A stretch of DNA of 64,000 nt from Roseovarius sp. EL26. Lineage in GTDB: Bacteria; Pseudomonadota; Alphaproteobacteria; Rhodobacterales; Rhodobacteraceae. Under the pieces are notes generated by a model that worked only from the letters and a program-made list of their open reading frames with translations, had not been told where the DNA came from and searched no databases. Position numbers and translations under genes: made by a program. Shown in pieces: positions 46,072-54,220 of this stretch (position 1 is the first letter of the stretch; each line of letters opens with the position of its first letter). Location of the stretch: assembly GCF_900327775.1 (NCBI RefSeq), contig NZ_OUMZ01000006.1, positions 496,001-560,000 on the forward strand, written 5' to 3'.

Positions 46072-46748
46072 CAGTCCGCCCTCAGAACGCAGCGTGTCAT
46101 ATGACGTTTGCGGCCATAGCCCGGCGTGCGGGTGACTGTAAAACCGGCGGCCCCAAGCCCGCGGCGCACAAATCCGGCGGCGGTATACGTGGCAGCAGTG
46201 CCATCAGGCGCGGTATGACGCGTGACCTCGGCCATCAGATCCTCTTGCCACAGCTCGGGATTCTTTGCGGGGGAAAATCCGTCCAGATACCAAGCGTCAG
46301 CCTCACCGTTCCATATGCTCAGACGCTCGCGGGCGTCGCCTTCGATGATGTCGAGAGTGGCCGGGCCGATAGAGATCTTGTGCGCACCTGTGCCCCATTG
46401 TTGAACCAGTTCTGTTGCGAGACCTTCAAGTTCAGGAAAGGCCGACAGTGCGCGCTGCATTTCTTCGCCAGACATTGGGAAAGCTTCAAAACTGGTAAAG
46501 GTAAAAACGCCTTCGCATCCGCTGCGCTGCCAAGCTTGCAACGTGGTCAAAAAGTTTAATCCAGTGCCAAACCCGAGTTCTGCAATGTGAAACCCGTCCC
46601 GAAACCGCGCAGGTAGATCATTACCCGCCAGAAACACATGTCGTGTTTCATCCAATCCGCTTTCAAGACTGAAATACGGGTCATCAAACCGGGTCGAAAC
46701 CGGAATATCCCCGTCGCGCCATTCCAGATCTGCGTGCGGGCACTGCAT
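46071..46748 (-). CDS. mnmD: MnmD-type tRNA (mnm5s2U34) methyltransferase domain protein
   Basis: 225 residues. It matches the methyltransferase half of MnmC, as a free-standing protein: start ADLEWRDGDIPVSTRFDDPY, SAM-binding AELGFGTGLNFLTTLQAW, FEAFPMSGEEMQRAL and the catalytic-region AWYLDGFSPAKNPELWQE, ending with RKRHMTR. MnmD methylates nm5s2U to mnm5s2U at wobble position 34. The oxidase-like partner is encoded divergently 65 bp away, so the fusion seen in Enterobacteria is split here. Confidence 0.88.
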   Translation of the reverse strand: MQCPHADLEWRDGDIPVSTRFDDPYFSLESGLDETRHVFLAGNDLPARFRDGFHIAELGFGTGLNFLTTLQAWQRSGCEGVFTFTSFEAFPMSGEEMQRALSAFPELEGLATELVQQWGTGAHKISIGPATLDIIEGDARERLSIWNGEADAWYLDGFSPAKNPELWQEDLMAEVTRHTAPDGTAATYTAAGFVRRGLGAAGFTVTRTPGYGRKRHMTRCVLRAD

Positions 46749-46813
46749 CTTTCATTCCATTCCCAAGCGTGTCATCAGCTGTGCGACAATGAAGAGAGGT
46801 GCAGGCTTTGGCA

Positions 46814-47845
46814 ATGGCAGAAGTGACTATCATGGGGGCGGGGATTTTCGGTCTGTCTGTGGCCTGGGCTTGCCTGCAAAAAGGCGCGCGCGTCACGGTG
46901 ATTGATCCCAATGGCGTAGGGGCTGGCGCCTCAGGCGGTGTGGTTGGCGCATTGGCCCCACATGTGCCGGAAAACTGGAATGAGAAAAAGGCGTTTCAAT
47001 TCGAAAGCTTGATCATGGCCGAAACATTCTGGGCTGAAGTGTCAGAGGCTGCGGGCCAATCCCCCGGATATGCCCGGCTGGGCCGGTTGCAGCCTTTGCC
47101 GGATGATCATGCGGTGGCACTGGCGCAAGGGCGTGGGGTGAACGCCCAAACGCTTTGGCAGGAGAAGGCTGTTTGGGAGGTGGTCTCCTCTGATGCGTTG
47201 GATTGGGCCCCCCCTTCGCCAACCGGTCTTCTGGCCCGCGATACATTGAGCGCGCGACTGCATCCGCGCCAAGCCTGCGCCGCATTGGCAGCGGCAATTC
47301 AGGCCAAGGGTGGGGTGATTGCTACGGACGGTGTGCCGCATGGGCGGATCATCTGGTGTATCGGTATTACCGGGCTTGAGGAATTGACCGCAGCACATAC
47401 CCGAATTGTGGGGAATGGAGTCAAAGGGCAGGGGGCAGTGCTGGATTTCAGTGCGGCCAACCAACCGCAGCTCTTCACCGATGCCCTACACATCATCCCG
47501 CACGAGGATGGCACCACAGCCATCGGTTCCACCAGTGAACGCGACTATGATGACCCAGCTAGCACTGACGCGCAGTTGGATGAGATCATCACTCGCGCTC
47601 GCCAATTGGTGCCCGCTTTACAAGAAGCCCCTGTCATCAAGCGCTGGGCCGGGGTGCGCCCGCGCACAAGATCCCGCGCGCCGATGCTGGGCGTGCATCC
47701 GCTCAAGGCAGGGGAATTTATTGCAAATGGTGGCTTCAAGATCGGCTTTGGCATGGCGCCCAAGGTGGGGCAGGTCATGGCTGATCTTATGTTGGACGGT
47801 GTCGACATGATCCCGGATGGGTTCAGACCTGGGGCATCCTATTAA
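46814..47845 (+). CDS. DAO-family FAD-dependent oxidoreductase (MnmC oxidase half or ThiO-like)
   Basis: 343 residues from ATG 46814; a GTG at 46799 closer to an AGAGAGG is possible. FAD motif: AEVTIMGAGIFGLSVAWACL, then GVGAGASGGVVGALAPHVPE. C-terminal FAD contact: GVRPRTRSRAPMLGVHPLKA and ANGGFKIGFGMAPKVGQVMA. Two readings fit: the FAD-dependent half of MnmC, which removes the carboxymethyl group of cmnm5s2U, favoured by the divergent mnmD; or a glycine-oxidase (ThiO)-like enzyme. No thi genes are near. The gene ends in a shared terminator with BCCT 2. Confidence 0.8.
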   Translation: MAEVTIMGAGIFGLSVAWACLQKGARVTVIDPNGVGAGASGGVVGALAPHVPENWNEKKAFQFESLIMAETFWAEVSEAAGQSPGYARLGRLQPLPDDHAVALAQGRGVNAQTLWQEKAVWEVVSSDALDWAPPSPTGLLARDTLSARLHPRQACAALAAAIQAKGGVIATDGVPHGRIIWCIGITGLEELTAAHTRIVGNGVKGQGAVLDFSAANQPQLFTDALHIIPHEDGTTAIGSTSERDYDDPASTDAQLDEIITRARQLVPALQEAPVIKRWAGVRPRTRSRAPMLGVHPLKAGEFIANGGFKIGFGMAPKVGQVMADLMLDGVDMIPDGFRPGASY

Positions 47846-47858
47846 CCTATTGGGGTAA

Positions 47859-47880
47859 GGGCGGCCCGTTTCGGCCGCCC
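47859..47880. terminator. bidirectional terminator
   Basis: GGGCGGCC–N6–GGCCGCCC between the convergent oxidoreductase and BCCT 2 genes, flanked by short T/A runs. Confidence 0.75.
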
Positions 47881-47888
47881 TAAATTGT

Positions 47889-49430
47889 TTACTGTTCTTT
47901 GCCTTTTGCAAGGGTGATGCGCAGGGCATCCCACAATGAGGGCAACAAGATCAACGATACGGGCACAGCCGTGATTACGATGAAGCTTTGCAGCTTTGAG
48001 ACGCCACCAGATCCGACTGAGATCAAGATGATCGCCATCAGGCCCATGGCAACACCCCAGAAGATGCGGATCGGCATCGAGGGTTGATCATTCTGGCTCA
48101 TGGTGACGGAAATCACGTAAGTCATCGAGTCGCCAGTTGTAGCCACAAAGATCGTCGTCAAGATCAGGAACAGCGCGGAAACGATAAAGCCCATCGGCAA
48201 TTGTTGGGTGATCGCCAGTAGGGCCGCGGGCAGGTTGAAGCCTTCGAACGGCCCCGAGATGGCACCCGGATCGGCAAGTTCAAAGGCGATGCCCGAGCCA
48301 CCGACAATCGTGAACCAGAAGCTGGTCACAATTGGCGCCACAATCGACAGCATGATGATGATCGAACGGATCGAGCGGCCACGTGAAATACGCGCGATGA
48401 ACATGGCCATCAATGGGCCGTATCCCATGAACCATCCCCAAAAGAACACGGTCCACCAGCCCAGCCAACCGGGTTCGCCGAACAGGCCCGCGTCACCACG
48501 GTAAAGTGCCATATCAAAGAAGCTGCCGAGATAGGTAGTGAAGCCTCCAAAGAAGCTTTTGAAGATGAACAGCGTTGGGCCCATGATCAACATGAACAAC
48601 AGCAGACCAGCCGCCAGAATCACGTTCACCCGGCTGAGGATTTGGATGCCCCGGGACACTCCCGTCATCGCGGAAATTGTATAGAGTGCAACAAGACCCA
48701 CAATCACCGCTGCGCGTGTGCTAAAGCTATCTGGAATGCCAAGCAGATCGTCCAAACCATAGCTGACCTGAAGGCCAAGAAAGCCGATTGGACCAACGGT
48801 GCCTGCAACAACCGCAATGATCGAAGATGCATCAGCAAACAGGCCGATTGGGCCGTTGATAGCTTTGTCGCCAAAGACCGGGTAAAGCAGAGTGCGCGGG
48901 GCCAGTGGCAGACCTTTTTCATAGTGATAGTGCATTAGCATGACGGTTGTCAGGGATCCCAGAATCGCCCAGGCCAGAAAGCCCCAGTGCATGAAGCTTT
49001 GGGCCAGCGCAGGGTTCACTGCATCCATGGTTCCGGCTTCGGCACCAAAGACTGGCGGCGATGACAGAAAATGCGCCATGGGCTCGCCCGCCGCCCAGAA
49101 CACACCACCACCCGCAAGCAGCGTACACATGATCATCGCGCCCCATTGGAACATGGTGAATTCGGGGGCGGTTAAGCCACCCATAATCGCCTTGCCACCG
49201 GGCAGGATGCACAGGACCAGTCCGATCAGGAAGGTCGCCAGCAGCAGTACCTGCCAGTAGAGACCGAAATACGTAGCCGAGACATTGAAGCCCCAATCCA
49301 CGAAGGCTGAAAGCGCATCCAGATTAACCAGCGCGACGATACAGAAAAGAGCGATGAAGCCCCCCGAAACCGCAAAGAGCGGCTTATTGATAGAGCCCTT
49401 GCTCTTTTGCGAAATGTGCGCGTCCGTCAT
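47889..49430 (-). CDS. BCCT family transporter 2 (atypical)
   Basis: 513 residues, about twelve helices. The BCCT core is recognisable (AGGGVFWAAGEPMAHFLSSP; LARSFMHWGFLAWAI region; MFIARISRGRSIRSI). However the TM8 aromatic box reads WWTVFFWGWFMGYGP in place of the WAWW of BetP-like carriers, and the glycine stretch reads GGGVFWAAGEP, so the substrate pocket differs from BCCT 1. It may take another onium or zwitterionic compound. No osmosensory C-terminal tail is present. A perfect inverted repeat 114 bp upstream marks a regulated promoter, and a MarR gene lies further upstream on the same strand. Confidence 0.9.
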   Translation of the reverse strand: MTDAHISQKSKGSINKPLFAVSGGFIALFCIVALVNLDALSAFVDWGFNVSATYFGLYWQVLLLATFLIGLVLCILPGGKAIMGGLTAPEFTMFQWGAMIMCTLLAGGGVFWAAGEPMAHFLSSPPVFGAEAGTMDAVNPALAQSFMHWGFLAWAILGSLTTVMLMHYHYEKGLPLAPRTLLYPVFGDKAINGPIGLFADASSIIAVVAGTVGPIGFLGLQVSYGLDDLLGIPDSFSTRAAVIVGLVALYTISAMTGVSRGIQILSRVNVILAAGLLLFMLIMGPTLFIFKSFFGGFTTYLGSFFDMALYRGDAGLFGEPGWLGWWTVFFWGWFMGYGPLMAMFIARISRGRSIRSIIIMLSIVAPIVTSFWFTIVGGSGIAFELADPGAISGPFEGFNLPAALLAITQQLPMGFIVSALFLILTTIFVATTGDSMTYVISVTMSQNDQPSMPIRIFWGVAMGLMAIILISVGSGGVSKLQSFIVITAVPVSLILLPSLWDALRITLAKGKEQ

Positions 49431-49543
49431 TGTCCCCTCCGTGGTGACGTGAATATGCCCGTCTGGGCAGTCTTGGGATTCGTGTGTGAATCGCGCTCAT
49501 TTGGAGTGAGAGTTGATTTCAGTCAATCGTAATTTAGTGAAGG

Positions 49544-49566
49544 AAATTTCAACATTATTGAAATTT
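49544..49566. promoter_or_regulatory. perfect inverted repeat upstream of BCCT 2
   Basis: AAATTTCAA–catta–TTGAAATTT: 9-bp arms without mismatch, 114 bp before the BCCT 2 start codon. A second, looser repeat GATTC-gtgtgt-GAATC lies at 49477–49492. Probably a repressor or activator site; the binding protein is not known and the site differs from the MarR-type repeats at 50218–50279. Confidence 0.6.
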
Positions 49567-49684
49567 ATGCAAGAGAGGTCAAATGCGCGCCTTTGCCTTA
49601 AAATTAAGGCCGGTTTGGAGCGTGTTAGCGTCGGTTTTAGGCTGAGTGGTGCTCTCGGCGCCTCAATCTTCCAGTGTTGAATTC

Positions 49685-50182
49685 TTAAGATTCCACAGCG
49701 CTTAATGCCACATCCAGAACATTTTTGAGCTGTGTGATATCGACGACATCATCGAGTTTGGAAAACAGCTCTCTATCGTAGGTCATTACCTCGGTCATTG
49801 CGCTTTCGACCAGTGTTTCACCGGAAGCAGTTAGGCACACGATCTTGCTGCGCCCGTCCATCGGGTTAGAGGCGCGTTCGATCAGTCCTCGACTCTCCAA
49901 TTGAATGAGGATTTTTGTTGTACCGCCTGATGACAAAAGGGCCGACCGATATAGCTCGGTTGGGGTCAGCTGCCGCGGGTTTGGCTGCGCACGCAACGCC
50001 ACGAGGATCTCAAAAGATGCATGGGACAGGTTGAATTTACCCAAGACCTCTTCTGTGTTCATTCTAATCAGATCCTGAAATCTCAAGATCATAAATACAA
50101 TGTCTGTTTCCGGGGCGTCGGCCGCAGGCCAATTCGTTTTGATGCGCGCCAAAAGGTCTTGGATTGGGATTCTGTCTGCCAT
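49685..50182 (-). CDS. MarR-family transcriptional regulator
   Basis: 165 residues. The winged helix is NLSHASFEILVALRAQPNPR, TPTELYRSALLSSGGTTKIL and QLESRGLIERASNPMDGRSK (wing with the conserved DGR). MarR proteins are dimeric repressors released by small ligands, often aromatics or purine derivatives (PecS/urate subgroup). It is divergent from the adenine/adenosine deaminase gene, and the 104-bp spacer contains three similar 17-bp sites, so autoregulation and control of the deaminase are likely. Confidence 0.92.
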   Translation of the reverse strand: MADRIPIQDLLARIKTNWPAADAPETDIVFMILRFQDLIRMNTEEVLGKFNLSHASFEILVALRAQPNPRQLTPTELYRSALLSSGGTTKILIQLESRGLIERASNPMDGRSKIVCLTASGETLVESAMTEVMTYDRELFSKLDDVVDITQLKNVLDVALSAVES

Positions 50183-50217
50183 GCAAAAGGGTCCTCTGTT
50201 CTGGTGTACTTTATTTT

Positions 50218-50279
50218 ATCTTTCTCGGAAGGCAACTTTGCATTATACCTTTCTAGAAAGATACCTTTCCATAAAGAGA
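50218..50279. promoter_or_regulatory. three MarR-type operator repeats
   Basis: Three related 17-mers start at 50218, 50247 and 50263: ATCTTTCTCGGAAGGCA, ACCTTTCTAGAAAGATA and ACCTTTCCATAAAGAGA. The middle one contains the perfect palindrome CTTTCTAGAAAG. The third agrees with it at 14 of 17 positions, the first at 12 of 17. They fill the spacer between the MarR gene and the deaminase gene. Confidence 0.65.
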
Positions 50280-50286
50280 GATCCAG

Positions 50287-51312
50287 ATGTCAAATCTATC
50301 CCATATGTTGATCAATCATCTGCCAAAAGCCGAGCTACACCTGCATATCGAAGGCACGTTAGAGCCCGAGATGATGCTTGAGTTGGCCAAGCGGAATGGC
50401 ATCACCCTTCCTTATGCGACCGTCGAAGAGGTTGCCAAAGCCTATCAGTTCGACTGCCTGCAGGACTTTCTGGATCTCTATTATCAAGGCATGTCCGTTC
50501 TTTTGACAGAACGTGACTTTTATGACCTGACTTGGGCCTATCTTGTCCGGGTGCATGCCGATAGGTTGACCCATGTTGAGCTATTCTTTGACCCGCAAGC
50601 GCATACCGACCGTGGCGTTGCCTTTGAAACCGTTTTGGTGGGCATCACACAGGCGTTGGAAGCTGCCAAAAAAGAACTTGGCATCACCTCCAAATTGATC
50701 ATGTGTTTCCTGCGGCACCTGCCTGAAGACGAGGCCTTTGAAGCATTGGAGTGTGCTTGTAAACATAAGGACCACATCTTTGGCGTTGGTCTGGACAGCA
50801 GCGAGCAGGGCCACCCCCCCGAGAAATTCGCCCGCGTTTTCGAAGCCGCCCGTAAGGAAGGCTTCACTCCAGTGGCCCATGTTGGCGAAGAGGGCACGGC
50901 GGAGAACGTCCGCACCGCGCTTGATGTGCTTAAGATTGACCGCGTTGATCACGGCAACCATGCGCTAGATGACCCGGCTTTGGTTAGACGACTGGCGGAT
51001 CAACAGACACCTCTGACCATGTGTCCAATTTCCAATTTACGCCTTAAAGGGATACCAACTTTATCTGCCAGCCCAGTGAAGAAAGCACTGGATGCGGGCT
51101 TGTTGGTGACAGTGAATTCAGACGATCCATCCTATTTTGGTGGCTATCTTAATGACAATTACCATGCTGTGGTCGATCATCTTGACCTGAGGGAACAAGA
51201 CGTGGTGACACTGGCTAAAAACTCGTTCGCAGGTTCATTCATGAGCGATTCTGAGAAACAACAGCAATTGGATGCGATTGATCGGCAAATTGAGACATTG
51301 CACAAAGCATAG
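50287..51312 (+). CDS. adenine/adenosine deaminase
   Basis: 341 residues of the metal-dependent deaminase superfamily. Zinc and catalytic residues: KAELHLHIEGTLEPEMM (HxH), FTPVAHVGEEG (His and Glu), DRVDHGNHAL (His) and VNSDDPSYFGG (Asp-Asp). The EGTLEPE motif and GLDSSEQGHPPEKF fit the adenine aminohydrolase branch better than classical adenosine deaminase, so adenine to hypoxanthine is the preferred reaction. Cytoplasmic purine salvage or catabolism. It is preceded by the MarR-type operators and starts with AGAGAG before the ATG. Confidence 0.9.
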   Translation: MSNLSHMLINHLPKAELHLHIEGTLEPEMMLELAKRNGITLPYATVEEVAKAYQFDCLQDFLDLYYQGMSVLLTERDFYDLTWAYLVRVHADRLTHVELFFDPQAHTDRGVAFETVLVGITQALEAAKKELGITSKLIMCFLRHLPEDEAFEALECACKHKDHIFGVGLDSSEQGHPPEKFARVFEAARKEGFTPVAHVGEEGTAENVRTALDVLKIDRVDHGNHALDDPALVRRLADQQTPLTMCPISNLRLKGIPTLSASPVKKALDAGLLVTVNSDDPSYFGGYLNDNYHAVVDHLDLREQDVVTLAKNSFAGSFMSDSEKQQQLDAIDRQIETLHKA

Positions 51313-51497
51313 TCCATTAGGCAAGTTTAACTTTTGACCAAGACTTGAGCGTGATGGCAGGCAATTCGTTTCTGATCATGTGCTGTTTTGAGTAAAGCGT
51401 ATCGGGACACACTGCGCATTTCACGGTCTGTTTTGCTGCTATCGCTTGAGACCAGAGGTTCGTGCAATAGAAATGCCATTGATTTGTGCCGAAAAAC

Positions 51498-51534
51498 AAA
51501 AGCCCCCGGTGCCGTTAGGGTGCCGGGGGCTTTT
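51498..51534. terminator. rho-independent terminator of pckA
   Basis: AAAAGCCCCCGG … CCGGGGGCTTTT, 12-bp stem, 18 bp beyond the pckA stop; symmetrical A/T runs mean it may also stop deaminase transcription from the other side. Confidence 0.88.
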
Positions 51535-51552
51535 ATAAACTTTGAAAGTTTC

Positions 51553-53151
51553 TTAACCCAGTGCGGCGGCTTTTACGTCGTCGTCGATATGGGGCAGGTA
51601 TTGTGCGAAGTTATCGGCAAACATCTTTACCAGTTTGCCAGCCTGCGCGTCGTAGGCTGCGGTATCGGCCCAGGTCGAGCGCGGATCAAGCAAGCCAGCA
51701 TCGACACCCGAAACAGTGACCGGCACATCAAAGCCAAAGTTGGAATCCTTGCGGAAGGTGGCCTCGTTCAGGGAGCCGTCAAGTGCAGCAGTCAGCAGGG
51801 CGCGGGTGGCTTTGATCGGCATGCGCGATCCGGTGCCATAACCGCCACCAGTCCAGCCGGTGTTGACCAGCCAGCAGGTGGCACCATGTTTGGCAATTTT
51901 GCTGCGCAGCAGATCGCCATAAGCCTCTGGGCGGCGAGGCATGAACGGCGCGCCAAAGCAGGTCGAGAATGTGGGTTCAGGTTCTGTTACGCCACGCTCA
52001 GTTCCGGCTACCTTGGAGGTGAAACCAGACAGGAAGTGATACATTGCTTGTGCCGGGGTCAGCCGTGCGATGGGGGGCAGTACACCAAAGGCATCACAAG
52101 TCAGCATGATCACGTTCTTGGGATGGCTACCAATAGCAGTTTCTGAAGCGTTCGAGATATATTCCAGCGGATAGGCGCAGCGCATGTTGGCGGTCAGGCT
52201 ATCGTCGTTGAAATCCAGTTCCAGCGTTTCCTCATCAAACACCATGTTTTCGATTACGGTGCCAGATTTTGACGTAGTGGCATAAATCTCTGGCTCTGCC
52301 TCGGCATTCAGGTTGATGGTCTTGGCATAGCAGCCGCCTTCAAAATTGAAGGTGCCCGTGTCAGACCAGCCATGTTCATCATCACCGATCAATGTACGTG
52401 CAGGGTCGGCTGACAGGGTGGTCTTACCCGTGCCCGACAGGCCGAAAAACACAGCGGTATCAACTGGGTTGTCTTTGGCGTGGTTGGCAGAGCAGTGCAT
52501 CGGCATGATGCCCTTTTCAGGGAGAAGGTAATTCAGCAAGCTGAAGACGGACTTTTTGTTTTCACCGGCATATTCGGTACCACCGATTAGGATCATCTTG
52601 CGTTCAAAGTTCATCGCGATCACGGTTTCAGAGCGGCAGTTGTGCTTTTCCGGTGTCGCCTGAAAGCTGGGGCAGTTTATGACGGTGAAGTCAGAAGTGA
52701 AATTGTCCAGTGCGGCGCGTTCTGGACGGCGAAGCAAGTGACGAATGAACAGGTTGTGCCATGCCAACTCTGTTACCATGCGAACGTTGATGGCATGGGT
52801 CGGGTCAGCGCCACCGGTCAGGTCTTGCACGTAATAGTCGCGACCCTTCATGTGCTCGAGCATGTCATTGTAGAGGGCGTCAAAGCCTTCTGGTGACATC
52901 TCAGCGTTGTTTTCCCACCAGATGTGATCTGCGACATCAGGGGTTTTAACAATGTGTTTGTCTTTTGGGGATCGGCCGGTGAATTTTCCTGTGGTCACCA
53001 GAAAAGCCCCGCCAAGGCCAAGGGTGCCTTCGTTGTTTTTCAGCGCCTGTTCGATCAGGGCTGGCTCGATCAGGTTGTAATAGACATTGCCCAGCCCGAT
53101 GATTCCCTGATCTTCGAGTTGGAACTGCGGGTTTACCCGTCCAAATGTCAT
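51553..53151 (-). CDS. pckA: phosphoenolpyruvate carboxykinase (ATP)
   Basis: 532 residues from ATG 53151 with AGGAG ten nt upstream; an open extension upstream lacks SD. The enzyme makes PEP from oxaloacetate and ATP, the entry to gluconeogenesis. Motifs: [31 protein letters not shown], the kinase-1a P-loop [14 protein letters not shown], kinase-2 [11 protein letters not shown] and the PEPCK-specific [12 protein letters not shown]. It is divergent from chvI; in other alphaproteobacteria pckA is known to depend on ChvG/ChvI, and a direct repeat sits in the shared spacer. Confidence 0.97.
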   Translation of the reverse strand: MTFGRVNPQFQLEDQGIIGLGNVYYNLIEPALIEQALKNNEGTLGLGGAFLVTTGKFTGRSPKDKHIVKTPDVADHIWWENNAEMSPEGFDALYNDMLEHMKGRDYYVQDLTGGADPTHAINVRMVTELAWHNLFIRHLLRRPERAALDNFTSDFTVINCPSFQATPEKHNCRSETVIAMNFERKMILIGGTEYAGENKKSVFSLLNYLLPEKGIMPMHCSANHAKDNPVDTAVFFGLSGTGKTTLSADPARTLIGDDEHGWSDTGTFNFEGGCYAKTINLNAEAEPEIYATTSKSGTVIENMVFDEETLELDFNDDSLTANMRCAYPLEYISNASETAIGSHPKNVIMLTCDAFGVLPPIARLTPAQAMYHFLSGFTSKVAGTERGVTEPEPTFSTCFGAPFMPRRPEAYGDLLRSKIAKHGATCWLVNTGWTGGGYGTGSRMPIKATRALLTAALDGSLNEATFRKDSNFGFDVPVTVSGVDAGLLDPRSTWADTAAYDAQAGKLVKMFADNFAQYLPHIDDDVKAAALG

Positions 53152-53297
53152 GATATGCGCGCTCCTGTTCGCGATAATCGCCAATAGCTGGCGTGGAAAT
53201 CGACTGGGCCCTACGAAAGGGCTCTGGCGATCTATTGATAGTGGTTCGCCGCCTCATAACATGACGTTTCTGGAAAAGAACAGGACGCTTTTGAGGC

Positions 53298-53327
53298 GTT
53301 AGCGCAATCAAATACAAGTTAGCGCAA
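53298..53327. promoter_or_regulatory. tandem direct repeat (response-regulator-type site)
   Basis: GTTAGCGCAA occurs twice without mismatch, at 53298–53307 and 53318–53327, 20 bp apart, i.e. two helical turns. OmpR-class regulators such as ChvI bind tandem direct repeats. It lies ~147 bp upstream of the pckA start and ~192 bp upstream of chvI; the rest of the 367-bp spacer shows no gene. Confidence 0.6.
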
Positions 53328-53518
53328 CCAACGGCGAATTGATGCAGATCAAGCCCGAGATCAGTGAACTGACCAAGTCGAATTAGCGATTTCTAAGACA
53401 TTTATGTCAAAAATGGGACACGATGTTGTCTGATTCGTAAATTTCCGTTGATTGCGAGGGGCTAAGGTGCACATAGTGGGCTTAAAAAATAAGGCAGAGT
53501 AGTGGAAGGGAATTTGTA

Positions 53519-54220
53519 ATGTCGAGAATCGCCCTAGTGGACGATGACAGGAATATTCTGACATCTGTTTCGATGACCCTTGAGGCTGAGGGTTTCGAAG
53601 TTGAAACATATAACGACGGGCAGCAGGCATTTGATGCGTTCAGTAAGAAATTGCCGGATATGGCTGTGCTGGATATCAAGATGCCACGCATGGATGGCAT
53701 GGACTTGCTGCAACGCCTACGACAAAAATCATCGATGCCGGTCATTTTCCTGACCTCAAAAGATGATGAGATCGACGAAGTTCTTGGGCTTCGAATGGGT
53801 GCTGACGATTACGTGAAAAAACCTTTCTCACAACGACTTTTGGTCGAACGCATCCGTGCCCTTTTGCGCCGACAGGAAGCCGTCGAAGGCAATCTGGTCG
53901 GCGATACAGAAGAAACCAAGATGATCGAACGTGGCGAACTGCGGATGGATCCGTTGCGACATGCAGTGTCTTGGAAGGGCCGGGATGTTTCGTTGACCGT
54001 AACCGAATTCCTGTTGCTGCAGGCGTTAGCCCAACGTCCGGGTTTCGTGAAGAGTCGGGACCAACTGATGGACGTCGCCTATGATGATCAGGTCTATGTT
54101 GATGACCGCACTATTGACAGTCATATTAAGCGACTACGCAAAAAACTGCGTATGGTAGATGGCGAATTTTCAGCGATCGAAACGCTTTATGGAATCGGCT
54201 ATCGGTATAATGAGGAATAA
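53519..54220 (+). CDS. chvI: response regulator ChvI (OmpR family)
   Basis: 233 residues. The receiver domain has the acidic pair in [14 protein letters not shown], phospho-acceptor Asp in [17 protein letters not shown], and the Lys in [14 protein letters not shown]. The C-terminal winged helix is [20 protein letters not shown] … [20 protein letters not shown]. With ChvG it controls acid/envelope stress and, in relatives, pckA. The chvG start overlaps its stop (TAATG). Confidence 0.95.
   Translation: MSRIALVDDDRNILTSVSMTLEAEGFEVETYNDGQQAFDAFSKKLPDMAVLDIKMPRMDGMDLLQRLRQKSSMPVIFLTSKDDEIDEVLGLRMGADDYVKKPFSQRLLVERIRALLRRQEAVEGNLVGDTEETKMIERGELRMDPLRHAVSWKGRDVSLTVTEFLLLQALAQRPGFVKSRDQLMDVAYDDQVYVDDRTIDSHIKRLRKKLRMVDGEFSAIETLYGIGYRYNEE

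Noticed and set aside
51388..52146. 252-codon plus-strand frame
   Set aside because: Runs through the pckA terminator and antisense to pckA; no SD.
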